A DNA stretch of 64,000 nucleotides from the NCBI RefSeq assembly GCF_030551875.1, contig NZ_JAUOZU010000017.1:1-64000 (forward strand), given 5' to 3'. The notes beneath the pieces are model-generated. The model made no database searches. It saw nothing but the letters and a program-made list of their open reading frames with translations, and was not told where the DNA came from. This document shows, piece after piece, positions 26,277-35,560 of the stretch. Numbering within the stretch: position 1 is the stretch's first letter; each line of letters opens with the position of its first letter. The position numbers and the translations under genes were made by a program. Source of the stretch: Fluviirhizobium alvei (GTDB taxonomy: Bacteria; Pseudomonadota; Alphaproteobacteria; Rhizobiales; Rhizobiaceae).

Positions 26277-26344
26277 CGATTGCCCCTCTAAATAGCTTTT
26301 AATGCATTCATTCGCAACCGGCTAGTTTTCAGCCGTTTTCGCTG

Positions 26345-26366
26345 TTGTTATAAACTCGTATAACAA
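26345..26366. promoter_or_regulatory. Candidate TetR operator
   Basis: TTGTTATA-AACTCG-TATAACAA, eight-base perfect arms around six bases. It lies directly upstream of the -35 box of the adjacent plus-strand promoter. Confidence 0.65.
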
Positions 26367-26369
26367 GTC

Positions 26370-26397
26370 TTGACAATGGTCATGCATTTTCTATGCT
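26370..26397 (+). promoter_or_regulatory. Promoter of the methylated-amine cluster
   Basis: TTGACA, 16 bases, TATGCT, followed 38 bases later by the flavoprotein ATG. The -35 box abuts the TetR-type palindrome. Confidence 0.6.
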
Positions 26398-26435
26398 GAC
26401 GTCAATGATCGGCTCAGCCGGCAAAGGGGAACTGA

Positions 26436-28550
26436 ATGAATGTGATGGCAAAACCGCAGTCGCGGTACGATGTCCTGTTCGAACCTGTCAGGATTGGCCC
26501 GGTGACCGCGCCGAACCGGTTTTTCCAGGTGCCGCACGCCTCGGGCATGACCAATGCCCTGCCCCGCGTTCGCGCCGGTTTTCGTGAAATGAAGGCGGAA
26601 GGTGGCTGGGGTGTCATCTGTACCGGTGCCTGTTCCATCGATGTGAGCTCTGACGATACGCCCCTACCGATGGCGACGATGTGGGACGACAACGATATCC
26701 GGGCGCATGCGATGATGACGGATGCCGTGCACAAGCATGGGGCGCTTGCCGGTGTCGAACTCTGGCATGGTGGCGCTTCGGTCATGAACCGGTCGAGCCG
26801 GATTGCGCCGCTTTCTCCCTCCGGCATTCCCTGGATGGCCACCCATGTCGGCTTCATGGGCAATCTCCGGCCGCGCTCGATGGACAAGCAGGATATCCGC
26901 GACGTTCTGCGCTGGCAGGCGGAAGGTGCCCGCAAGGCCCGCAGCGCCGGTTTCGACGTGGTCTATGTCTATGCCGGCATGGGCTATCTCGGCTATGAAT
27001 TCCTGCTGCCGGAATACAATCATCGCAGCGATGAATATGGCGGTTCGCTCGAAAATCGCGTTCGCTTCGTTCGCGAGATGATCGAGGTCACCAAGGAGGC
27101 GGTCGGGCAGGATTGTGGCGTTGCGCTGCGCATCTCGCTTGAGGAATTGCGCGGACGCCCCGGCCAGAACCTGGCCTCGGAGGCGCACGAAGTTATTGCC
27201 CTGCTTGCTGATGTTCCGGATCTTTTCGATGTGAAGATGGATTCGAGCCCGACGGACTGTTCCGCCTCCCGCTTCACCGGCGAAGGCAGCCACGAGCCAG
27301 TGATCGATTTCGTCAAGACCCTGACCGACAAGCCCGTGGTCGGCGTCGGCCGTTTCACCTCGCCCGATACGATGGTAAGCCAGATCCGCCGTGGCGTTCT
27401 CGATTTCATCGGCGGCGCCCGCCCCTCGATTGCCGATCCGTTCCTGCCGAACAAGATCCGCGAGGGACGGATCGAGGAAATCCGCGAATGTATCGGCTGC
27501 AACATCTGCATTTCGAGCTGGCATGATGGCGTGCCGGTGCGCTGCACGCAGAACCCCACGGCCGGCGAGGAATGGCGGCGCGGCTGGCATCCGGAAAATC
27601 CGGGCCGGGCGGAAAAAGGCGAGCGCGTACTGGTGATCGGCGGTGGTCCGGCCGGGCTTGAGGCTGCCTTGACGCTCGGCCGTCGCGGCCATGAGGTGAC
27701 GCTTGCCGATGCCGGGTCGATCTTCGGTGGCCGTCTCACCTTCGAACGCACCCTGCCCGGGCTTTCCGCCTGGAACCGCGTCGTCGATTACCGGCTCGGG
27801 CGGCTAAACGAGATGCCGAATGTCTCGCTCTATCTCGAAAGCCGACTGGGCGCTTCCGATATTGCCGATCTCGCGCCAGACCATGTGGTCGTCGCCACCG
27901 GATCGCGCTGGAGCAATTTCACCTATTCCTCGATGGAAATTCCGGTCGGCCGCATCACGCATCCGAATGTCTTCACGCCGGATGACATCGCAGCCGGACG
28001 GTTGCCGGTCGGGCCGACGCTCGTCTTCGATTTCGACAATTACTACATGGGCGGTGTGCTGACCGAACATCTGGCAGCACTCGGCATACCGGTGAGCTAC
28101 GCGACGCCGGCGGGACAGGCTTCGGCCTGGACGATCATGACCAATGAGCTGCCGCTGGTGCATCGGGCGCTTGCCAAGCGCAATGTGCCGGTCACCACCC
28201 TTGTCACGGTCAGCGCCTTCGACGGCAAGGCGGCGACGCTTACGCAGATCTTTACCGGCGAACAGACCGCTTTCGCCTGCGAAAATCTGGTCATCGTCGG
28301 TCTTCGTCTGCCGAATGACGAACTCTACCAGTCGCTGATCGCCGATCCGGCATTTCTGGCCGCTGCTGGCATCAAGACCGTCGAACGGATTGGCGATGCC
28401 CTGGCTCCGGGCGCAATCGTCCATGCGGTCCATAGCGGCCATCGGTACGGGCGCGAACTCGGCCTTCAGCCCCAGCCCTTCCGTCGCGATGCGCCGGTGG
28501 TGGATTTCGAGCCCGCCTTTACCTCCCGCGCTGGACTGGCGGAGGGTTGA
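26436..28550 (+). CDS. Trimethylamine-dehydrogenase-like iron-sulfur flavoprotein
   Basis: A 704-residue three-domain flavoenzyme: an old-yellow-enzyme FMN barrel (1-340), a 4Fe-4S cluster site with C352, C355, C358, C370 (CIGCNICISSW) and an FAD/NAD-type dinucleotide domain (GGGPAG at 402-407). It follows trimethylamine dehydrogenase closely around SIADPFLP and TAGEEWRRGWHPE. The Cys that binds FMN covalently in TMADH (C30) is Ala35 here, Tyr60 is Ala65 and His172 is Met182, while Trp355 is kept (W362). So it probably demethylates or dehydrogenates a different amine, as N-methylproline demethylase StcD does. It leads the cluster; AAAGGGGA precedes the ATG. Confidence 0.88.
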   Translation: MNVMAKPQSRYDVLFEPVRIGPVTAPNRFFQVPHASGMTNALPRVRAGFREMKAEGGWGVICTGACSIDVSSDDTPLPMATMWDDNDIRAHAMMTDAVHKHGALAGVELWHGGASVMNRSSRIAPLSPSGIPWMATHVGFMGNLRPRSMDKQDIRDVLRWQAEGARKARSAGFDVVYVYAGMGYLGYEFLLPEYNHRSDEYGGSLENRVRFVREMIEVTKEAVGQDCGVALRISLEELRGRPGQNLASEAHEVIALLADVPDLFDVKMDSSPTDCSASRFTGEGSHEPVIDFVKTLTDKPVVGVGRFTSPDTMVSQIRRGVLDFIGGARPSIADPFLPNKIREGRIEEIRECIGCNICISSWHDGVPVRCTQNPTAGEEWRRGWHPENPGRAEKGERVLVIGGGPAGLEAALTLGRRGHEVTLADAGSIFGGRLTFERTLPGLSAWNRVVDYRLGRLNEMPNVSLYLESRLGASDIADLAPDHVVVATGSRWSNFTYSSMEIPVGRITHPNVFTPDDIAAGRLPVGPTLVFDFDNYYMGGVLTEHLAALGIPVSYATPAGQASAWTIMTNELPLVHRALAKRNVPVTTLVTVSAFDGKAATLTQIFTGEQTAFACENLVIVGLRLPNDELYQSLIADPAFLAAAGIKTVERIGDALAPGAIVHAVHSGHRYGRELGLQPQPFRRDAPVVDFEPAFTSRAGLAEG

Positions 28551-29815
28551 TGACCGAGCCCACGCCCAGCCTGTCGCCATGGTCAGTCGCCTCGCCGCTT
28601 GCCGGCGGCGCGCTTCATGCGGTCGGCTCGGGCCTGTTTCACACCCTGTTGCCGCTGAAGCTGGTCGCGGCGGGTTATGGTCCGGATGCCGTCGGTCTTG
28701 TCGTTGGCGCGGAAGGGGCTGGCTTTCTCATTGGCTGTATCGGCTCGATCTATCTTATCCGTTCGGTGGGTGAGGTGCGCGCCTATGCAGCCCTCTCGGC
28801 GATTTCGGCGGTTCTGATCCTGTCGCTCGGTCTCGACCCGCATCTCGCTCTCTTCATGGTCATCATGGCCGTCATCGGCTTTTCCAATGCCGGCCAGGCG
28901 GTGGTGATCGAAAGCTGGATGAATGCGATGGTCTCCAACGCCAATCGCGGCCGCATCCTCACGCTTTATGTGCTCATCCTCGGCCTGTTCTATGGGCTCG
29001 GCCAGTTGCTTGCCACCGGTGTCGACCCGGCCCGCGAGGCGATGCTGATGATTGCCGCCGGCTTCTACGTCATCGCACTGGTGCCGGTGACCGCGATCTG
29101 GGTCGGCGAACCGCAATTGCATGTGCCGGTCGGCATCCGCCTTGGCCGGACATTTGCGATTTCGCCGATCGGCGCGCTCGCCTGCCTGATGACCGGGCTT
29201 GTTTCGTCCACCTTTGCCTCGGTCGGTCCGCTCTATGGTCTGGAGCTGAAATTCAACCAGCAGACCATCGTGCTTCTGATGGCGGCAACGCAACTGGGCG
29301 CGCTTTTCCTGCAGTTTCCGCTCGGTTATCTTTCCGATCGCACCGACCGACGCAAGATGATGCTCTGGCTCTCGGTCGGTCTGGCGCTGGTCTGTGTCCT
29401 CTTCCTGTTCATGCGCCCGGATTCGCCCTTCTGGCTGTTTCTCATCCTGTTTTCCCTGTTCGGCGGTATTTCGGAAATCTTCTATCCGCTCGGGGTTGCC
29501 CATGCCAACGACAAGGCGGAGCCGAGCGAATTCGTCATGCTCTCGTCCAACCTTCTCCTGATCTGGGCCTTCGGCGGCACCATCGGCCCGGCCATCGTCA
29601 CGGCCGGCGTTGGTCCGTTCGGCGCCGAAATCTTCTTCTGGTATGGCATTGGCCTGTCCATCCTGTTCGGCACCTACGCGTTTGTTCGGCTCGTGCGCCA
29701 GCCGCCGGCACGCTCCCGCGAACAGTTCGTCGCCTACCCGCAAACCTCGCCGATGGTCTATGAATGGACACCGCATGACGAGGCGGACCATGGCGATGAG
29801 GGAGGCAAGCGATGA
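28550..29815 (+). CDS. MFS transporter
   Basis: A 421-residue major-facilitator permease with twelve likely helices and the loop motif GYLSDRTDRRKMM between helices 8 and 9. The ATG overlaps the previous stop (TGATG), so it is translationally coupled to the flavoprotein. C-terminal 40 residues are hydrophilic. It may export a toxic demethylation product or import the substrate alongside the ABC system of the same operon. Confidence 0.88.
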   Translation: MTEPTPSLSPWSVASPLAGGALHAVGSGLFHTLLPLKLVAAGYGPDAVGLVVGAEGAGFLIGCIGSIYLIRSVGEVRAYAALSAISAVLILSLGLDPHLALFMVIMAVIGFSNAGQAVVIESWMNAMVSNANRGRILTLYVLILGLFYGLGQLLATGVDPAREAMLMIAAGFYVIALVPVTAIWVGEPQLHVPVGIRLGRTFAISPIGALACLMTGLVSSTFASVGPLYGLELKFNQQTIVLLMAATQLGALFLQFPLGYLSDRTDRRKMMLWLSVGLALVCVLFLFMRPDSPFWLFLILFSLFGGISEIFYPLGVAHANDKAEPSEFVMLSSNLLLIWAFGGTIGPAIVTAGVGPFGAEIFFWYGIGLSILFGTYAFVRLVRQPPARSREQFVAYPQTSPMVYEWTPHDEADHGDEGGKR

Positions 29816-31830
29816 GCCGGATCGTCGATACCTTTCCCCGCCGCGTCCGGACCCTCGATCCGGTCTTCATCCCGATGCCGGATGGCGTCAGGCTCGCCGC
29901 CACGATCTGGCTGCCGGAGGATGCGGCGGAGGATCCGGTTCCCGCCATTCTCGAGCTCATTCCCTATCGCCGCCGCGACGGAACCGTGTTCCGCGACATG
30001 AAGATGCATCCCTATATTGCCGGCCATGGCTTTGCCTGCGTCCGGGTCGATATTTGCGGATCGGGGGATTCCGAAGGACTTCTCGCGGACGAATATACCG
30101 AACGCGAACAGTGCGATGCCGAGGCGATCATTGCCTGGCTTGCGGCCCAGGACTGGTGCAGCGGTTCCGTCGGCATGACCGGTATTTCCTGGGGCGGTTT
30201 CAATGCGCTTCAGGTTGCCGCCCGGCGCCCGCCGGCGCTGAAAGCCATCATCGCGCTTTGCTGTTCGGATGATCGCTACGCCGACGATGTCCATTATTTC
30301 GGCGGCAACCTGCTGACCGAAGACGGCATGTGGTCGAGCTTCATGCTCGGGCTCGGAGCTCTTCCGCCTGATCCCCAGATTGTCGGCGATCGCTGGCGCG
30401 AGATGTGGCGCGAGCGGCTTGAAGCGACCACCTGTTGGTCCGACACCTGGCTCCGCCACCAGCATCGCGACGCCTACTGGAAACGCGGCTCGGTCTGCGA
30501 GGATTTTGCCGCCATCGACATTCCCGTCTATGCGATCAGCGGCTGGGACGACACCTATTTCAATGCCGTGCCCAGGCTTCTCGAAGGGTTGAGCGGACCG
30601 AAAAAAGGCCTGATCGGCCCCTGGAGCCACAGCTATCCTTTTCTCGGCGATCCGGGTCCGGCGATCGATTATCTCGGCGAAGCGATCCGCTGGTGGCGGC
30701 ACTGGCTGAAGGGCGAAGAAACCGGCATCCTGGATGGGCCGATGCTGACGGTCCATATCCGCGATCCGCATCGGCCGGCGCATTTCTATCCGGATCATCC
30801 GGGAGTTTGGGTTGGCGAACCGGACTGGCCGTCGCCGAATGTCGTTGCACAGACGCTCTTTCTCAATGATGGCGCCCTGGCTTCCGAGCCAGCAAGCGGA
30901 CCGTCCCTCATCCTCAAATCGCCGGTCACCGCCGGGCGCGATTGCGGCCGCTATGGCGGCTATGGCGGAACGGTGCCCGATATGGCCGGCGACCAGCGCC
31001 GCGAGGATGGGCTCGGCCTCGCCTTCGATCTCGCCCCGCTTGCGGAGGATATGGTTCTCCTCGGCGCTCCGGCGGTTGAGGTCACGCTGTCATCCGATCA
31101 GCCGCAGGCGAGCCTGATCGCTCGGCTCTGCGAAGTCTGGCCGGATGGAACCTCCACCCTCATCACCTGGGGTGCGCTCAATCTCAGCCAGCGCCTGTCG
31201 CGCGAACATCCCGAGACGCTTACGCCCGATGCACCCGCTACCGTGCGTCTCAACCTCAATCACTGCGGTCGGCGGATTGCGCGGGGCAATCGTTTGCGGC
31301 TCGTTCTCTCCAACCAGCATTGGCCGATCCTCTGGCCCGCACCCGTGATGGCGACCTTTACGATCGAAAGTGGAAAAAGCCGGCTCCTGTTGCCGGTGCG
31401 GCCTGACCGGCCGGAGGATGGAACGATCGCCTTTGATGATGCCGCCATTTCACCGCCTGTCGAAATCGAGGAACTGGCGGAAGCCAGGGACAGCCGCATC
31501 CTGACGATCGATGCCGGTGCCCGCAGCGAAAGTCTCGTTCTTTCAAGCGATTATGGCCGCCAGCGATTGCTCGATCGCGGTATCGAGACCTGGTCGACGG
31601 TGCGCGACTGTATGGCCATCACCGAGGATGATCCGCTTTCGGCACGGCTCGACACCGGCTGGGTGCTTGGCTTCAAGAGCGGCGATTGCGATGCCGAAAG
31701 CCGCTCGCAGGTCATCCTGACATCGACGGAAACGCAATTTCATCTGCAATGGCGGCTCAAGGTGAGCGACAGTGGCGCCTTGATTTTCGAGAGGGAGGGC
31801 GAGGCATGGATCGACCGCGATCATCTGTAA
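29812..31830 (+). CDS. CocE/NonD-family alpha/beta hydrolase
   Basis: A 672-residue serine hydrolase of the X-Pro dipeptidyl-peptidase/cocaine-esterase family. The N-terminal alpha/beta hydrolase domain has an RVDICGSGDSEG segment, the nucleophile elbow GISWGGFNAL, ISGWDDTYFN (Asp) and IGPWSHSYP (His); a C-terminal jelly-roll domain follows (from about 330). No signal peptide. It overlaps the MFS gene by 4 bases. It would cleave an ester or amide in the imported compound, releasing the methylated amine for the flavoprotein; substrate unproven. Confidence 0.88.
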   Translation: MSRIVDTFPRRVRTLDPVFIPMPDGVRLAATIWLPEDAAEDPVPAILELIPYRRRDGTVFRDMKMHPYIAGHGFACVRVDICGSGDSEGLLADEYTEREQCDAEAIIAWLAAQDWCSGSVGMTGISWGGFNALQVAARRPPALKAIIALCCSDDRYADDVHYFGGNLLTEDGMWSSFMLGLGALPPDPQIVGDRWREMWRERLEATTCWSDTWLRHQHRDAYWKRGSVCEDFAAIDIPVYAISGWDDTYFNAVPRLLEGLSGPKKGLIGPWSHSYPFLGDPGPAIDYLGEAIRWWRHWLKGEETGILDGPMLTVHIRDPHRPAHFYPDHPGVWVGEPDWPSPNVVAQTLFLNDGALASEPASGPSLILKSPVTAGRDCGRYGGYGGTVPDMAGDQRREDGLGLAFDLAPLAEDMVLLGAPAVEVTLSSDQPQASLIARLCEVWPDGTSTLITWGALNLSQRLSREHPETLTPDAPATVRLNLNHCGRRIARGNRLRLVLSNQHWPILWPAPVMATFTIESGKSRLLLPVRPDRPEDGTIAFDDAAISPPVEIEELAEARDSRILTIDAGARSESLVLSSDYGRQRLLDRGIETWSTVRDCMAITEDDPLSARLDTGWVLGFKSGDCDAESRSQVILTSTETQFHLQWRLKVSDSGALIFEREGEAWIDRDHL

Positions 31831-31858
31831 TCGCCGCGCGCCGGATCGGAGCCACCCG

Positions 31859-32803
31859 ATGACGGCCTTCATCCTTCGCCGCACGCTGCTTGGCATCCTC
31901 ATCCTGTTCATCGTCTCGATCCTCCTGTTCCTGATGCTGCATATGATTCCGGGCGATCCGACCGTTGTGGCGCTGGGTCCGCGTTCGACGCCGGAAATGC
32001 GCGAAGCCTTCCGCCAGATGATGGGGCTCGACCAGCCGCTCCTCAACCAGATCGGCGCGCATTTGCTGCGTCTCCTAAAATTGGATCTCGGCCAGGATGT
32101 CTGGAGCCGCCGGCCGGTGACGGAAATCGTGCTCGAAGTCCTGCCCTTTACCGTCGCACTGGCCTTTTCCAGCTTCATCTGGGCGGTTGGTCTCGGAACC
32201 TTGCTCGGCTGCACCGCCGTCATTCATCACGGACGCTGGCAGGACTGGCTGATCGGCCTCTTCTCGGTCGGGTTCGTGGCGGTGCCCTCCTTCGTGGTCG
32301 CGCTCTATTCGCTGCTCATCTTCGCTGTCAGCCTCAACTGGCTGCCGGCCATTGGCGCCGGTGACGCGTCCGAACCGCTGTCGCAGGTCCGGGCGCTGAT
32401 CCTGCCCTCCTTTGCGATCGGCATCGGCTGGGTCGGCTATGTGTCCCGCATCATCCGCGCTTCCATGATCGAAGCGATGGGCGAGGCGCATATCCGCACC
32501 CAGCGCGCCTTCGGGGTCAGCGAAAGCCGCATCGTCTACGGCTATGCCCTGCGCCAGGCCTTCCTTGCAGCGCTCCCCGTCATCGCCATCGGCTTCGGCG
32601 GTCTGTTGACCGGCTCGGTCTTCGCCGAGATCGTCTTCACCCGCCCCGGCCTCGGCAAGCTCACCTATGATGCGGTGATGTCGCGCAACTATCCGCTGGT
32701 CATGGGCACGGTGCTCGTGACCTCGGCGCTCTATATCGCCTGCATGATCCTTGCTGATCTTCTGGCCGCTATCCTCGATCCCCGAATCCGGAGCGCGCTC
32801 TGA
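31859..32803 (+). CDS. Peptide/opine-type ABC transporter permease (DppB-like)
   Basis: A 314-residue inner-membrane permease with six hydrophobic helices, N-terminal FILRRTLLGILILFIVSILLF and the EAA-loop (RIIRASMIEAMGEAHIRTQRAFGVSE) typical of DppB. It forms the channel with the DppC-like product whose gene begins directly after it. Part of a complete five-gene peptide/nickel/opine-type importer in the amine cluster. Confidence 0.9.
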   Translation: MTAFILRRTLLGILILFIVSILLFLMLHMIPGDPTVVALGPRSTPEMREAFRQMMGLDQPLLNQIGAHLLRLLKLDLGQDVWSRRPVTEIVLEVLPFTVALAFSSFIWAVGLGTLLGCTAVIHHGRWQDWLIGLFSVGFVAVPSFVVALYSLLIFAVSLNWLPAIGAGDASEPLSQVRALILPSFAIGIGWVGYVSRIIRASMIEAMGEAHIRTQRAFGVSESRIVYGYALRQAFLAALPVIAIGFGGLLTGSVFAEIVFTRPGLGKLTYDAVMSRNYPLVMGTVLVTSALYIACMILADLLAAILDPRIRSAL

Positions 32804-32804
32804 G

Positions 32805-33701
32805 ATGGCTGCAATCGAAACATCAACAGGCGAACGGGAGAGCGGCAGGCTGGAGCGGATCGGCGCCGTGATGCTGTCGGTCGTCACGACACCACTCGGC
32901 TTCATCGGAACTGTGCTGGTGCTGCTCGTGATCCTGACCGCCATCTTCGCACCGCTCCTGGCGCCCTATGCGGCAACGGCGATCAATGTGAAGGAGAGGC
33001 TTGCCGATCCGTCGCTTGCCCATTGGCTGGGAACCGACCAGCTCGGCCGCGATCTCCTCTCCCGCGTCATCATCGGCACGCGAACGGCCATGAGCGTGGC
33101 GCTTGTCTCGCTGGCGATCGCATTGGCCGCCGCTCTGCCGCTCGGCCTCATCGCCGGCTACGGGCCGCGCTGGCTCGATGCATTCCTCATCCTCATCTTC
33201 GACAGTTTCTCCTCGCTGCCGATGATCATGTTCGGGCTGGCCATGGTGGTGCTGCTCGGCGCCGGCCTCGGCACCGTCATTCTCGTCATCGTTCTCTATT
33301 GCATCCCGAGCTATGCGCGGCTGGTGCGCAGCCAGGTCCTCGGCCTGAAATCGCTCGATTTCGTCAAGGCCGAACAGGCGATGAATGCCGGCACGGCCCG
33401 CATTCTCTTCGTCCATCTGCTGCCGAATGTCATCGGCCCGCTCCTGATCCTCGCCTGCCTCGATCTTTCGACCATCATCACGCTCGAGGCCGGCCTGTCC
33501 TTCCTCGGTCTGGGCGTCAAGCCGCAGGTGCCGAGCTGGGGCAATATCCTGAGCGACGGTTTCGCCGTGATCCGCAAGACGCCGGTGCCGGTGCTGGCGG
33601 GCGGACTGCCGCTCATTCTCGCCACCATCGGCTTCACCTTCTTCGGCGAGGCGCTGCGCGATGCGCTCGATCCGAAACTGGCGCGGAGGCGTTCGGCATG
33701 A
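32805..33701 (+). CDS. Peptide/opine-type ABC transporter permease (DppC-like)
   Basis: A 298-residue permease with six helices, LGTDQLGRDLLSRVIIGTR and the SYARLVRSQVLGLKSLDFVKAEQAMNAG EAA-loop of DppC proteins. The ATG at 32805 follows the DppB stop by one base; the earlier frame start lies inside dppB and is rejected. Its stop overlaps the first ATPase gene. Confidence 0.9.
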   Translation: MAAIETSTGERESGRLERIGAVMLSVVTTPLGFIGTVLVLLVILTAIFAPLLAPYAATAINVKERLADPSLAHWLGTDQLGRDLLSRVIIGTRTAMSVALVSLAIALAAALPLGLIAGYGPRWLDAFLILIFDSFSSLPMIMFGLAMVVLLGAGLGTVILVIVLYCIPSYARLVRSQVLGLKSLDFVKAEQAMNAGTARILFVHLLPNVIGPLLILACLDLSTIITLEAGLSFLGLGVKPQVPSWGNILSDGFAVIRKTPVPVLAGGLPLILATIGFTFFGEALRDALDPKLARRRSA

Positions 33702-34546
33702 CCCCAACGCCTATCCTCGACCTTGACGATATCAGCATCTCCTATAGCGGCGTCGCCCGGGCTGTCTCCAGCGTCAGCCTGCGGGTCATGCCGGGCGAGG
33801 TGGTCGGTTTGATCGGCGAAAGCGGTTCTGGCAAATCGACGCTTGCCCATTCCATCCTCGGCTTGCTGCCCGCAAGCGCCAGCGTCGAAGGACGGCACAT
33901 GCGTCTGAACGGGCAGGATCTTCTGGCAGCGTCTGCGAACGCGCGGCGGCATCTTCGCGGTCCGGGTGCGGCGATGGTGTTCCAGAATCCAATGGCAACC
34001 TTCAGCCCGCTGCATCGCATCGGCCGGCAGCTGATGGATTTTCTCTGGCGCGACCGTGCATCGAGCCCGGATGAAAAGCGCAGACGGATCATCCACGCAC
34101 TGGCGGATGCCGGGATCTCCGATCCCGAAGCCCGGTTTGATGCCTATCCGTTCGAATTGTCCGGCGGCATGCTGCAGCGGATCTCGATTGCGGCTGCGCT
34201 TCTCATGCAGCCGGCGCTCCTGATCGCCGATGAGCCAACCACGGCGCTTGATGTGACCATGGAAGCGCAGATCCTGCATCTGATGCGGGAGTTGCGGCAG
34301 CGCACCGGCGTGTCGATCCTGATGATCTCCCATCAGCTGGGCGTGATTGCCGAGATCTGCGACCGCGTCGCGGTCATGTATGCCGGGCGGATCGTCGAGG
34401 AAGGACCGGTCGAGCGGATCTTTGCCGATCCCCGGCATGGTTATACGAAGGCCCTGCTCTCCTGCGAACTGTCGCTGGTCGAGGATGGCGCTGCCCGCCT
34501 GCCGGCCATTTCCTGGCGTGATGAACCAGGTGAGGTGCGCCCATGA
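33698..34546 (+). CDS. Peptide/opine-type ABC transporter ATPase (DppD-like)
   Basis: A 282-residue ATPase with Walker A GESGSGKST, signature LSGGMLQRISIAAAL and Walker B LLIADEPTTALD. Starts at 33698 within an ATGA overlap of dppC. Shorter at the C-terminus than DppD, without the oligopeptide C-terminal domain found in many homologues. It pairs with the next ATPase. Confidence 0.88.
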   Translation: MTPTPILDLDDISISYSGVARAVSSVSLRVMPGEVVGLIGESGSGKSTLAHSILGLLPASASVEGRHMRLNGQDLLAASANARRHLRGPGAAMVFQNPMATFSPLHRIGRQLMDFLWRDRASSPDEKRRRIIHALADAGISDPEARFDAYPFELSGGMLQRISIAAALLMQPALLIADEPTTALDVTMEAQILHLMRELRQRTGVSILMISHQLGVIAEICDRVAVMYAGRIVEEGPVERIFADPRHGYTKALLSCELSLVEDGAARLPAISWRDEPGEVRP

Positions 34547-35517
34547 GTGCGCCGTCCGTCCTTGAAGCACAATCGCTTTCGGTCTCGGTGCCCGGTCGCA
34601 GCCGCCTGCCCTTCGTGAAGCAGCCTCGCCTCGATATTCTCAGGGATATCTCGCTGACCATCGGTGCCGGCGAAATCCTTGCCATGGTGGGCGAAAGCGG
34701 CTCCGGCAAATCCACCTTCGGCAAGGCGCTGGTCGGGCTCATGAAACCATCGGCCGGCCAGCTCGTGCTCGATGGCGAGATCCTTCCCGATTGGTCGCAG
34801 AAAAGTTTCCGGCGCATGCGGCAGGCAACGGCCCTTCTGTTCCAGGATCCGGTCACCTCGTTTGATCCGCGTCAACGCATCGCCTCGATCATTGCCGAGC
34901 CGCGCCATATTCAGGGTGTCGGCAGCACCCGGCTCGATGCGATTGCCGAAATGGCGGAGCGGGCCGGACTGTCGCGCCATCTTTTGGCGCGGTTTCCGCA
35001 TGGTCTCTCTGGCGGCCAGGCCCGCCGCGCAGCGGTGGCGCGCGCCCTTTCGGTGGTGCCGAAGCTGATCGTTGCCGACGAGCCGACCGCCGGGCTCGAT
35101 CTGTCGGTGCAGGCCGGCGTGCTCAACCTCTTTCTCGATATCCGCGACGAATACCGGACTGCCTTTCTGATCATCACCCACAATCTGGCCGTCGCCCGCC
35201 ATGTGTCGGACCGGATCGCCATCATGTATCTCGGTCAGATCGTCGAAACGGGCCCCACGCGGTCGATTTTTACCGCGCCGCGCCATCCCTATACGGCCGC
35301 CCTGCTCGCGTCCGAACCGGTGCCGGATCCAGCCCGCCGCCGTACGGAGCCGCCGGTGATCGGCGAAGTCCCGAGCCTCGCCAACCGGCCGCAGGGCTGC
35401 GAGTTCCATCCGCGCTGTCGTTTCGCGCAGGAGCGCTGTCGTCGCGAAGCGCCGGCCGAGACCAGACCAGCGCCGGACCATGTGGTCCGCTGCCATTTTC
35501 CTTTGGCGCCGCCCTGA
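34543..35517 (+). CDS. Peptide/opine-type ABC transporter ATPase (DppF-like)
   Basis: A 324-residue ATPase, Walker A GESGSGKST, signature LSGGQARRAAVARAL, Walker B LIVADEPTAGLD. It ends in the oligopeptide-type C-terminal domain with a Cys-rich block (CEFHPRCRFAQERCRREAP) characteristic of DppF/OppF. Overlaps the preceding ATPase by 4 bases. Confidence 0.9.
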   Translation: MSAPSVLEAQSLSVSVPGRSRLPFVKQPRLDILRDISLTIGAGEILAMVGESGSGKSTFGKALVGLMKPSAGQLVLDGEILPDWSQKSFRRMRQATALLFQDPVTSFDPRQRIASIIAEPRHIQGVGSTRLDAIAEMAERAGLSRHLLARFPHGLSGGQARRAAVARALSVVPKLIVADEPTAGLDLSVQAGVLNLFLDIRDEYRTAFLIITHNLAVARHVSDRIAIMYLGQIVETGPTRSIFTAPRHPYTAALLASEPVPDPARRRTEPPVIGEVPSLANRPQGCEFHPRCRFAQERCRREAPAETRPAPDHVVRCHFPLAPP

Positions 35518-35560
35518 CGGATCGCCCCGCATTCAACGCATGATAACAGAGGGAACGAAC

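Noticed and set aside
32075-35532. Long minus-strand frames of 289 to 419 residues opposite the Dpp-type transporter genes
   Set aside because: Antisense shadows rich in Arg, Asp, Gln and His; the plus-strand genes have clear ABC motifs and overlapping starts and stops.
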